From the NCBI GenBank assembly GCA_965220185.1, contig OZ244807.1, positions 1,364,001 through 1,428,000 on the forward strand: a stretch of DNA of 64,000 bases, given 5' to 3'. Of this stretch, positions 17,471 to 25,002 are shown piece after piece. Source of the stretch: Azotimanducus sp965220185 (GTDB taxonomy: Bacteria; Pseudomonadota; Gammaproteobacteria; Pseudomonadales; Azotimanducaceae). Under the pieces are notes generated by a model, which worked only from the letters and a program-made list of their open reading frames with translations, made no database searches and was not told the DNA's origin. Position numbers and translations under genes: made by a program. Every line of letters begins with the position of its first letter. The stretch's first letter is position 1.

Positions 17471-18520
17471 ATGAGCGGCTTAAACACCAGCTTGAGACAA
17501 GCCAGACGAGCTAAGAACGACGAGTTCTACACTCAGCGGACGGATATTGAGAAGGAAGTGCGCCACTACAAAAGCCACTTCGAGGGCAAAACGGTCTACT
17601 GCAACTGCGACGATCCGAGGATAAGCGAGTTCACCAAATTCTTTCTGTTGAAGTTCAAAAGCTATGGGCTGAGTAAGCTTATTGCGACCTGCTATCGAAA
17701 CACGAATCCGGACATATTCACTCTTGAAGCCGAAGACCGCGGGGCGAGCATCATGGTAGCCGATGCGGAATCCGCAGCGAGTGGCGGCATGATTGAAACG
17801 CTTGATGGCGATGGCGATTTTCGTTCTGCGGAATGCATCGAATTGCTCAAGGAGGCCGACATTGTCGTGACGAACCCGCCGTTCTCGCTTTTCCGTGAGT
17901 ACATCGCTCAGCTCATGGCACATGACAAGAAGTTCTTGGTGGTCGGAAACCAGAACGCCATCACCTACAAGGAAATTTTCCCGTTGATCCAAAGCAACGC
18001 ACTCTGGCTGTGCGTCACTCCCAAAGGGCAGGATATGCTGTTTGACGTGCCGGAAGATCGGGCAGTTGAACTGGTGGAAAACGGCAAAGAGGGTAGTGCG
18101 TACAGGGTTGTCAATGGCGTGGTGAAAGGCAGATTGGGCAACGCGGCATGGTTTACCAATTTAGACCACAACCGCCGACATGAGCCCCTGCTGCTCTGGC
18201 GGCGCTATGCCGAGGAACCAGAACTGTTCCCCAAGTACGACAACTACGATGCCATAAACGTCGATAAGACGGCTGATATTCCCGAAGACCATGACGGCCC
18301 GATGGGTGTGCCGATCACCTTTCTTGATAAGTACTGCCCTGAGCAATTTGAGATTTTGGGGATCACTGACCGCGGTAATGCATACGGTCTGAAAACAAAG
18401 GAGTACATCCCAGCGGACACCCCTGAATACGGAAACCTCAATAGAAGAGGGGCAATCCGGGCGAATGGAGGGCTTCAATCCACTTATGCAAGAATCTTGA
18501 TACGCAGGAGGAGGGCTTAG
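17471..18520 (+). CDS. EcoRI-type adenine-specific DNA methyltransferase
   Basis: The protein has 349 residues, normal for the EcoRI methylase family. It has KNDEFYTQ near the start, a Rossmann-like region (TVYCNCDDPR), catalytic NPPF at residues 135-138, and the C-terminal YARILIR signature near its end. Members methylate adenine in a short palindrome using S-adenosylmethionine. The ATG follows a gagagg ribosome site. The next gene begins two bases after the stop and is a DUF262/HNH protein, the usual partner. Because that partner is broken here, the methyltransferase now appears to act alone. Target sequence is not predictable from the protein. Confidence 0.9.
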   Translation: MSGLNTSLRQARRAKNDEFYTQRTDIEKEVRHYKSHFEGKTVYCNCDDPRISEFTKFFLLKFKSYGLSKLIATCYRNTNPDIFTLEAEDRGASIMVADAESAASGGMIETLDGDGDFRSAECIELLKEADIVVTNPPFSLFREYIAQLMAHDKKFLVVGNQNAITYKEIFPLIQSNALWLCVTPKGQDMLFDVPEDRAVELVENGKEGSAYRVVNGVVKGRLGNAAWFTNLDHNRRHEPLLLWRRYAEEPELFPKYDNYDAINVDKTADIPEDHDGPMGVPITFLDKYCPEQFEILGITDRGNAYGLKTKEYIPADTPEYGNLNRRGAIRANGGLQSTYARILIRRRRA

Positions 18521-18522
18521 CT

Positions 18523-19635
18523 GTGGCAATGAAAGTCGAGCCCTTAAGCATCACTGCGTCCAACTTGGCCGAAGACTACTTGGATGATGGCGAGAACGGC
18601 GTGACGGGTTACGGGGGTAGGCTTGACATACGCCCGCCCTACCAACGTGAGTTTGTATACAAAGATGATCAACGAAACGCAGTGATCGATACTGCTACGC
18701 GGGGCTTGCCGCTCAACGTTATGTACTAAGCGAAGCGTGCTAACGGTAGCTATGAGGTGATTGACGGACAGCAGCGCACCATATCTTTGTGCCAGTACAT
18801 CAACGGTGACTTTTCGCACTCTTGGCAAGGGAGTGGGCCGCCTCTGTACTTCGATGGGCTGCCGTCCGATCAGCGCGAAAGGCTTCTTGCCTATAAGTTG
18901 ACGGTCTATGTGTGCGAGGGCACCGATAGCGAAAAACTAGCGTGGTTCAAGACCATCAATATCGCAGGTGAGCCACTGACTGATCAGGAACTGCTCAATG
19001 CCGTTTATGCGGGGACATGGCTGTCGAGCGCAAAGAGGTCGTTCAGCCAGACCAACTGCCGCGCCGCACAGATGGCGGGTAAATATGTCAAGGGTGTGCC
19101 GATCCGGCAGGAATTGCTGCGCACGGCCATCAAGTGGGCGCTCGATGAAGGGGAGACTATCGAGGGCTACATGGCTCGTCATCAGTTCGAGCCAAATGCC
19201 GATATGCTTTGGGCGGACTTTCGGGCTGTTATCGATTGGGTGAAGGCGACCTTCCCCAACCAGACTTCAGCCTTGAAGTCTGTGGACTAGAACGCGCTTT
19301 ACCGTAAGCACAGGCATGACGTTCTCGATGTTGCGGCCATTGAAAAGCGATGCGCCGAACTGTTTGCTGACGGGGAGGTGACCAACCCGAAAGGGGTTTA
19401 CGCCTATGTGCTTGACGGCGACGAGCGCCACCTGAACATTCGAGCGTTCAACCAGCGGCAGAGGATCAGGGCATATGAGCGCCAAGGTGGGAAGTGCGCG
19501 ATAACTGGCGAGGCGCTGTCCATCGAGAAGATGGAGGCTGACCACATCATTCCGTGGTCTAAGGGCGGGAAGACCGACGATGACAACTGCCAGATGGTTT
19601 CCATGGTGGCAAATCGGCGCAAAGGCAATCGATAG
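18523..19635 (+). pseudogene. DUF262 / HNH endonuclease gene with two in-frame stop codons
   Basis: Read straight through, this is one 370-residue frame with normal DUF262 plus HNH architecture: RPPYQREFVYKDDQRNAVID, then EVIDGQQRTIS, SEKLAWFKTINIAGEPLTD, and C-terminal HNH residues CAITGEALS and DHIIPWSKGGKTDDDNC. TAA at 18727-18729 (after NVMY, before AKR) and TAG at 19288-19290 (after SVD, before NALY) interrupt it with no frameshift. In relatives as I recall them, both positions are tryptophan. A GTG at 18523 after ggaggaggg is the start. It is the presumed nuclease of the methyltransferase before it and is probably inactive. The TnpB element begins at its natural stop codon. Confidence 0.85.
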
Positions 19636-20951
19636 GGGCTTATAAGCGAAGGTTGACAAACGCCTTGCTGACCACCTCGAATTGAGTAAAATACACACAT
19701 GGAATACGCCCATCGCACAACCCGCTACCGCCTGCTGCCCCGCACCCGCGCGAAGCATCAGAAGCTCATGCAGGTCACTGGTGCGTGTATCTGGGTATGG
19801 AACCGAATGCTTGCGTGGAACGAAGAGGAATATGCGTGGCATGAACGAATTCCGTGGGTGCTTCCGAAGCCATCAACTCGGTTTGAATCAACCGGAAAGG
19901 TCTTTACACAACTTCGAGCGAAGACAGACTGGTTACAGGCACTGCCGTTCGGCGCTGTTCGGCATACGCTCAAGGACCAAGCCCGTGCATGGGAGAGGTA
20001 TTTCAAGAAACAAGGCGGCCGTCCGAACTACAAGTCGAAGTATCGAACACGAACGGTGACGTTTCCCGAACCAGGTCATTTCAAACTTGCCGGGCAGCAC
20101 ATCCGGTTGCAGAAACTTGGCTGGTTCCGTCTCGCCCGCAAAGGTGAAGACCCGTACCGTGACCACGAAGCCCGCTCGGTGACCATCAAGCGTGAATGCG
20201 GACGATGGTACGCGGTCATTCGATACAAGGTCCCTGCGCACGAAGTGGAACGAATTGACGACGGAATAGCCGTTGGTGTCGATATGAACGTCGGACAGGT
20301 CGCCACAAGCGACGGTGAGATCATGAGGTTGGACAGTGAGCGTCTCGAACGCCTTGAGTGTCGGAAGCGCCGGTACCAGCGCCGCATGGCGCGGCAAGTG
20401 ATCGGGTCGAACCGAAGGAACGTGACAAAGCAACGCCTGTCGAAGGTGTGCCGGAACATTCGCTGCGTTCGAGACAACTGGCAGCATCATGCGTCCAAGC
20501 GGATCGCCGCGAAGGCGGGCGCGGTGGTTGTCGAGAAGCTGAACACCAAAGGCATGACGTCTTCGGCGAAAGGGACAAAAGAGAATCCCGGCAAGAATGT
20601 GGCCCAGAAGAAGGGGTTGAACAAAGCCATCCTCAACACCGGATGGGGTGGGTTGAAACAGAAGCTGTCGTACAAGTCAGCACGACTTGCTGAGGTGAAC
20701 CCACAATACACGTCCTTGACGTGCTCACGATGCGGGTTCATCGACAAAAACAATAGACCCACCCAAGCGAAGTTCAAGTGCTTGGCGTGTGGGCATGCCG
20801 ACAACGCAGACATCAATGCTGCGTTGAATATATTGGCCTCCGGGATTGGGGCCGCTGGACGAGGTGGCGACATCGGTCGGCCTGTGAAACGTCAAGACGT
20901 AGCAGAAGGAAGCAGGTCGCTCTGACCTGTCAGCCTTTGTTTATAAGTCCC
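19635..20951 (+). mobile_element. IS200/IS605-type element carrying tnpB only, copy 1 (intact)
   Basis: The left end ggggcttataagcg and right end tttataagtccc are imperfectly inverted relative to each other and bracket a single tnpB. No tnpA is present, so movement would need a transposase in trans. The left flank reads aatcgata; the second copy (22430-23015, opposite strand) has tatcgatt at the same place. A short stem (caggtc gctct gacctg, 20913-20929) lies at the end of tnpB, where the omega/re-RNA scaffold normally ends. Confidence 0.75.
19699..20925 (+). CDS. tnpB: RNA-guided endonuclease TnpB (IS200/IS605 OrfB family)
   Basis: The protein has 408 residues and appears complete. RuvC catalytic residues are present: D195 in VGVDMNVG, E279 in VVVEKLNT and D371 in DNADINAA. 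A four-cysteine zinc ribbon sits between the last two (C342/C345 in TCSRCG, C361/C364 in CLACGH). TnpB proteins are guided by an RNA overlapping the 3' end of their own gene to cut DNA next to a short motif, which helps retain the element. All catalytic residues are intact, so activity is plausible. The gene starts with ATG after the left end of the element. A truncated, inverted sister copy lies at 22376-22951. Confidence 0.93.
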   Translation: MEYAHRTTRYRLLPRTRAKHQKLMQVTGACIWVWNRMLAWNEEEYAWHERIPWVLPKPSTRFESTGKVFTQLRAKTDWLQALPFGAVRHTLKDQARAWERYFKKQGGRPNYKSKYRTRTVTFPEPGHFKLAGQHIRLQKLGWFRLARKGEDPYRDHEARSVTIKRECGRWYAVIRYKVPAHEVERIDDGIAVGVDMNVGQVATSDGEIMRLDSERLERLECRKRRYQRRMARQVIGSNRRNVTKQRLSKVCRNIRCVRDNWQHHASKRIAAKAGAVVVEKLNTKGMTSSAKGTKENPGKNVAQKKGLNKAILNTGWGGLKQKLSYKSARLAEVNPQYTSLTCSRCGFIDKNNRPTQAKFKCLACGHADNADINAALNILASGIGAAGRGGDIGRPVKRQDVAEGSRSL

Positions 20952-20997
20952 AAAAGCAATTGCAAATCAAACAAAACAGCAACGAGGGATCGAACGT

Positions 20998-21043
20998 TGG
21001 ATGGTTTCGTCTTGCTCGTCGCGGTAACGATCCGTACCGGCAA
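20998..21043 (+). pseudogene. Short tnpB remnant
   Basis: This stretch encodes VGWFRLARRGNDPYR, matching residues 140-154 of the neighbouring TnpB. It is closer to the inverted copy (LARRGNDPYR) than to the intact one (LARKGEDPYR). Similarity stops on both sides. It marks an earlier insertion or a rearrangement between the two copies. Confidence 0.6.
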
Positions 21044-21056
21044 TATAAGGCGGGAT

Positions 21057-21956
21057 TCAGTCGCGTTGCCAACCGGCCTGTTGAGCGTGCTCGCGAACAA
21101 GCGCGACCCTGCTCGCTTCGGTCTTTCGGGCGACCGATTCACTTAGTAAGGGGCGCACCGTGTTGACACATGCAAGCCCTTGCTCTGACTCCCAGCATTG
21201 ATTCGCCCCTTCTGCACAATCAGGAAAACTCGATTTGCTTAGCATGGCAGTGAATCGTTGCACGATCTCATCCATGCGTTCGGGCGATACTTGTTTGTCT
21301 GGCAAACACGCAAGCAGAACTGATTGCAACCCGAAGGTGTCCGGGTCATGTCCATGATGTTGAAAGGTGCGAAACACAACATCGTCCGCTTCTTGCACGA
21401 GATCATCATTGATCCCAAATTCGCTTCTGAGCCATTGGTTTGTTGGTTCGCGCCGAATCGATATTCGGTTCTTGGAAGCGAGTACCCGGTGCTGTGTCAC
21501 CAAGGCTTCAGCGATGACAAGCCTGTCTCCACGATGGTTGTTTCGAGAAGGCCCGCGAAAGCAGCGAGACGGGATACGAAATGCGATGTCTCTCACGCGC
21601 CCCTCATCTTGCTCGGTCATTGAGACTTGTTTCAATGCGCACGGATGCGCACTTGAAAATTGCGCATGATCAATCTTACTGTTCACCCACGCATATGTTG
21701 CCGTCGCAACAGAAGAAGCAATCTTGTTCTTCTGCTCATATGAGTACGTGATACCTTGGCGGCGTTCTTGTCCACGTAGGACGGATATCCAGTGGTCTTC
21801 TTCATTGTCCGCCATGACGTGATAGAGTTCTTTGGCGACACGAGGGAGGACTGGCATGGGCGCACCAAGTAGCTCCCATGCTGCCATGATGAACCGACGA
21901 TCAAAAGGGCGACAAAGAACGCTTGTGTCGAACGTAATGCTTCTGAAATCCATCAC
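21057..21956 (-). CDS. Long PIN-domain protein, probable toxin of a type II pair
   Basis: The protein has 299 residues. The N-terminal half carries a PIN-like pattern: D10 (ITFDTSVL), E43 (RVAKELYHVM), D144 (GDRLVIAEALV) and N163 (LASKNRISI), which would bind Mg2+ for RNA cleavage. PIN toxins are usually about 130-150 residues, so the ~130-residue C-terminal part (VFRTFQHHGHDP to the end) is additional and unrecognised. It starts two bases after the stop of a 79-residue antitoxin-like gene. An internal CDS overlap with TnpB debris is absent. Alternatives are a PIN endonuclease unrelated to toxins. The last ~25 residues may have been altered by the nearby transposon junction. Confidence 0.65.
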   Translation of the reverse strand: MMDFRSITFDTSVLCRPFDRRFIMAAWELLGAPMPVLPRVAKELYHVMADNEEDHWISVLRGQERRQGITYSYEQKNKIASSVATATYAWVNSKIDHAQFSSAHPCALKQVSMTEQDEGRVRDIAFRIPSRCFRGPSRNNHRGDRLVIAEALVTQHRVLASKNRISIRREPTNQWLRSEFGINDDLVQEADDVVFRTFQHHGHDPDTFGLQSVLLACLPDKQVSPERMDEIVQRFTAMLSKSSFPDCAEGANQCWESEQGLACVNTVRPLLSESVARKTEASRVALVREHAQQAGWQRD

Positions 21957-21958
21957 AT

Positions 21959-22198
21959 TTACACACGCGCAACATCAGCCCAAGCTTGTGCGTTCTTGAG
22001 CCGTTCACGGCCTCGCTTTGTCGCAGATAATCTCGACACTTTTGCAGTGAGCGATTCTTTTTGGGGCAGGAACGGTTCGTACTCCCCAGATTCGACAATA
22101 CTTGCAAGCTGTCTCGCGACGGTTTCACCTGTCACTTGCGAGACTTCTGCAATGAGCATGTCAATGCGGTCTTCTTCTGTTTTTCTTGCAAGTGACAT
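21959..22198 (-). CDS. Small antitoxin-like protein upstream of the PIN gene
   Basis: The 79-residue protein is predicted mostly helical (EEDRIDMLIAEVSQVTGETV, RLSATKRGRERLKNAQAWADV) with a basic middle. No family was recognised with certainty. Gene order (small gene first, then PIN gene two bases later) fits a toxin-antitoxin operon. A consensus TATAAT lies 28 bases upstream inside an inverted repeat, as expected for autoregulation. Function is inferred from position. Confidence 0.55.
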   Translation of the reverse strand: MSLARKTEEDRIDMLIAEVSQVTGETVARQLASIVESGEYEPFLPQKESLTAKVSRLSATKRGRERLKNAQAWADVARV

Positions 22199-22223
22199 GA
22201 AAGAACACTAGATAGGTTGTTGT

Positions 22224-22245
22224 GCATTATAGACATGCCTAATGC
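22224..22245 (-). promoter_or_regulatory. Promoter with overlapping inverted repeat for the antitoxin/PIN pair
   Basis: On the minus strand a perfect TATAAT (22226-22231) lies 28 bases upstream of the antitoxin ATG. It is embedded in inverted arms GCATTA and TAATGC (22224-22229 and 22240-22245). The -35 is weak. This arrangement suggests repression by the antitoxin or the complex. Confidence 0.45.
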
Positions 22246-22375
22246 GGCCGAACCGGTTGAAGACTGAGGTGCTCCCCATTCCCTAGACAGTTCGAGGGCG
22301 CACCGGCACGCCGAACCCCTGCTCGTATCGGCCTATCTTGACTGACCACCCAACGACCGCGCACTTCCAACTACG

Positions 22376-22951
22376 TCAATGTGCGCGAGTACCGCGCGAA
22401 CCACTTCTTCTTTGCTCAGCTTTGATGTCTGAATGACCTGCGCAGCGTCCGCATTCACGCTTGATGGTCACCGAGCGGGCTTCGTGGTCACGGTACGGGT
22501 CGTTCCCACGTCGGGCGAGACGGAACCAGCCAAGTTTCTGCAATCGGATGTACTGCCCGGCAAGTTTGAAATGACCTGGTTCGGGAAACGTCACCGTTCG
22601 TGTTCGATACTTCGACTTGTACTGCGGACGACCGGCTTGGTGCTTGAAGCACCTCTCCCATGCGAGGGCTTGGTCCTTGAGCGCATGTCGAATCGCACCG
22701 AACGGCAGTACCTGTAGCCAGTCTGTCTTCGCTCGAAGCTGTGTAAAGACCTTTCCGGTTGATTCAAACCGAGTTGATGGCTTCGGAAGCACCCACGGAA
22801 TTCGTTCATGCCACGCATATTCCTCTTCGTTCCACGCAAGCATTCGGTTCCATACCCAGATACACGCACCAGTGACCTGCATGAGCTTCTGATGCTTCGC
22901 ACGGGTGCGGGGCAGCAGGCGGTAGCGGGTTGTGCGATGGGCGTATTCCAT
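22376..22951 (-). pseudogene. tnpB: Truncated inverted tnpB, copy 2
   Basis: The first ~169 residues are nearly identical to the intact TnpB at 19699, including the start and upstream left end. The frame then departs (KRECGRCAGHSDIKAEQ) and ends at residue 191. The RuvC residues and zinc ribbon are all lost, so the product cannot cut DNA. It lies in opposite orientation to copy 1, and the pair flanks the PIN gene pair. Confidence 0.88.
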
Positions 22952-23015
22952 GTGTGTATTTTACTCAATTCGAGGTGGTCAGCAAGGCGTTTGTCAACCT
23001 TCGCTTATAAGCCCC
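22430..23015 (-). mobile_element. IS200/IS605-type element, copy 2 (right part missing)
   Basis: The left end (ggggcttataagcg, read on the minus strand and ending near 23015) is identical to copy 1 and is preceded by tatcgatt. Similarity decays through small deletions around 22400-22440, and no right end is visible. Recombination with copy 1 would invert the segment between them. Confidence 0.7.
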
Positions 23016-23148
23016 AATCGATAAATGGCGAAGCAGTCTCAACAAGGCTTTGCGATGAAATGAAGGGAGAAAGCCTCCGAGGATGATGCGAAGTATGACG
23101 GAAGGCTTGAGAAGTCTGTATAGGTGTCGCTATCGATGGGAAGTGAGG

Positions 23149-23330
23149 CTAGGAGCCTGCGCCGCAGGAATTCGCGGCTGCAAATCCGCTTCCACTCGCC
23201 CCTTTGAACATTTGACCTTGTTCGATTCGATTTCGTCAAATATGGCCCGATATTATCCTCAATCGACCGCTCAAAGGGACGGCGGAATCGGATTTTCGCT
23301 TGCGCAACTTCCTACGGCGCAGGCTCCTAG
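23149..23330. mobile_element. 182-bp MITE-like element, copy 2
   Basis: The element has the same length and termini as the one at 12931-13112 (CTAGGAGCCTGCGCCGCAGG at left; CCTACGGCGCAGGCTCCTAG at right). The interior is highly similar, with scattered substitutions and a few differences near the right end. It begins and ends in CTAG and has no coding capacity. Confidence 0.8.
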
Positions 23331-23338
23331 GAATCCTT

Positions 23339-23446
23339 ATGTCGTCAGGCGCTTCCAAGGTTGATCTCTTTCAAGGTGAGCCTCGCGAGGCTCGGCCCTT
23401 GGGAACCGGCGCAGCGCTTCTGGCAAGGCAGGTTGCCGGAGGTTGA
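23339..23446 (+). other. Short open frame of 35 codons and a 16-bp palindrome between MITE and direct repeat
   Basis: An ATG at 23339 opens a 35-residue frame (MSSGASKVDLFQGEPREARP and on) ending in TGA at 23444. It has protein-like composition but no recognised family and no ribosome site. It also contains the perfect palindrome GAGCCTCGCGAGGCTC at 23378-23393. It is probably a fragment of a lost gene. Confidence 0.25.
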
Positions 23447-23457
23447 TTTGGTGGCGG

Positions 23458-23617
23458 GTTCAGTCGATGGCGGGAGACTCTTGGTCGGCGAAGCCAAATT
23501 GTCGGAGCACTAGGAATCTAAGCGTCAAAGACGTAAGCCATCTCCCCGAAGTGGCTGGCAAAGAAATTGTCAGGGCGCTGTTCGTGCCTGAGAATGAGAC
23601 CGGAAGCAGCGAATGCG
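23458..23617 (+). repeat. 160-bp direct repeat, right copy (island boundary)
   Basis: This is the partner of 17109-17268, in the same orientation. To its right on the minus strand the reading frame that ends inside it continues, whereas the left copy has lost that context. The right copy is therefore probably the original and the left copy the duplicate or recombined one. Homologous recombination between the copies would delete the island. Confidence 0.85.
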
Positions 23618-23765
23618 AGGGCGTTCATGTCGTTGATGCCGACGCGGTCTTGAGGTCGTTGAGGGATTGAAGGGAGCGCTTGACCTGTTCGCAGGCAACG
23701 ACTGTCAAATAAGTTTGCACACGAAGATATGAGTATCGATAAGGATCCTCAATCTTCGTCCCCAT
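23518..23765 (-). pseudogene. Remnant 3' end of an unrecognised gene, probably frameshifted
   Basis: Two overlapping short frames read leftward. The first (23625-23765, 46 residues) begins MGTKIEDPYRYSYLRVQTYL and contains CEQVKRSLQSLNDLKT. The second (23518-23628, 36 residues) is MNALAFAASGLILRHEQRPD and on, ending EMAYVFDA. They join as ATGA. They read best as one protein tail broken by a one-base shift near 23637-23645. The second frame is duplicated in the left direct repeat (17178 region). No family was recognised. Bases 23766-23958 hold nothing identifiable. Confidence 0.35.
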
Positions 23766-23958
23766 GGAACATGGCTTCAATAATACTGACCATCATGATG
23801 AGGTTCTGAAGAGTTGAGTAGATCTATCAAACCAGAAAAGACCATCTTGATCAAGTTTGAAGATTGCGAATCGTGATGCTCGCCATGGCGATGCCCTCGG
23901 AAGTGATCGTCAAGCAATCATGCCGCAATGCTTTTACGAACATCGCCGATGCCGAATC

Positions 23959-25002
23959 TCATGCCTGTCGTCCCAGCTTGTACGCCTTGCTCGCCGTGTC
24001 GTGAAAAAGGCAGGATTTCTCATGCTCCGAGAACCCGCTCGACAGTCGCTTGAAGGCGTTCCACAGCACATGATACGAGCAGCTTCGCTTATCGACGGGG
24101 AAGTTGCTCTCGAACATGCAGCGCTCGACGCCGAAGCAGTCGATGGCGTGCAAATAGTAGTCCCGGGTGGCATTGACAAGTTCAATGGACGTCGCGGGCC
24201 GCGCGCGCTTGTGGAAACCGAAGCCGTTCAATGGCATGACGAGGCCGCCGAGCTTGGCATGGACATTTGGGCATTCGGCGAGTTCTGCGATGGCTTTGCG
24301 CCAAAACGCGAACACCTCATCTCGTTTCCCTTCATGCGGACCGATGCCCAAGGGTCCGCCAAAGTGATCGAGAATGCAGGTGACTTCAGGATGCGCGCGC
24401 ATGAGGTCAATAAACTCCGGCAACTGCTCATGGTAGAACCACGCATCAAAGGACAGGTTCAGCTTGCCGAGCTCAGCAAAGCCTTGGCGAAATCGCGCGT
24501 CCATCATCAGCCCTTTGGCTGGCAAGCTGTGGGAGTTGCGGATCGCATCGTGCGCATGCCAGCCCGTGGCATGACGTATGCCGCGAAACCGAGTCGATGC
24601 CGAAATATGCGCTTCGAGCACCTCGCGCACGTCCTCGCCGAGGGTCAAGTCCGCGAAGCTGACGATGCCAGCGCAGGCGCGCGTGGCGCCGTAACCCCCG
24701 CTTGCGCTCATCGCGGCAACGCCATTCACGAATTCCGTTTCGCCGACGGGCCTTCGGCCGGCGTCCGGTTCGTATTGCGCTGATCGATACATGGCGCCGC
24801 ATTCAACGAACACAGTGGAAACAATATTGTGGCCGCTGCCAGTGTCGGCGAGCAGCTCGTCAAGCAGATAGCGGCTCGTCGGGTAGTCCCATAGATGGTG
24901 ATGGGGGTCGCAAATCGCGCGCTCTTGGTCGAGGATCTCCTCGCTGACTTGTTCGAGCCAAGCGGCGTGCTCGGCACTTTGGGTGCTGTCGCTGCCGCTC
25001 AT
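23959..25002 (-). CDS. Amidohydrolase-family (TIM-barrel) metal-dependent hydrolase
   Basis: The protein has 347 residues and the fold of the amidohydrolase-2 family (predicted TIM-barrel hydrolases and lactonases). Metal-site features include the N-terminal HxH in CDPHHHLWDYP, a histidine in the later strand CILDHFGG, and the C-terminal FESNFPVDKR motif where the catalytic aspartate/asparagine lies. Related enzymes hydrolyse lactones or decarboxylate. The start overlaps the stop of the alcohol dehydrogenase gene as ATGA, so the two are co-translated. The substrate cannot be read from the sequence. Confidence 0.88.
   Translation of the reverse strand: MSGSDSTQSAEHAAWLEQVSEEILDQERAICDPHHHLWDYPTSRYLLDELLADTGSGHNIVSTVFVECGAMYRSAQYEPDAGRRPVGETEFVNGVAAMSASGGYGATRACAGIVSFADLTLGEDVREVLEAHISASTRFRGIRHATGWHAHDAIRNSHSLPAKGLMMDARFRQGFAELGKLNLSFDAWFYHEQLPEFIDLMRAHPEVTCILDHFGGPLGIGPHEGKRDEVFAFWRKAIAELAECPNVHAKLGGLVMPLNGFGFHKRARPATSIELVNATRDYYLHAIDCFGVERCMFESNFPVDKRSCSYHVLWNAFKRLSSGFSEHEKSCLFHDTASKAYKLGRQA

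Noticed and set aside
20952..21056. Second gene between tnpB and the PIN gene
   Set aside because: Only a fragment of tnpB (20998-21043) is recognisable; the longer frames are chance.
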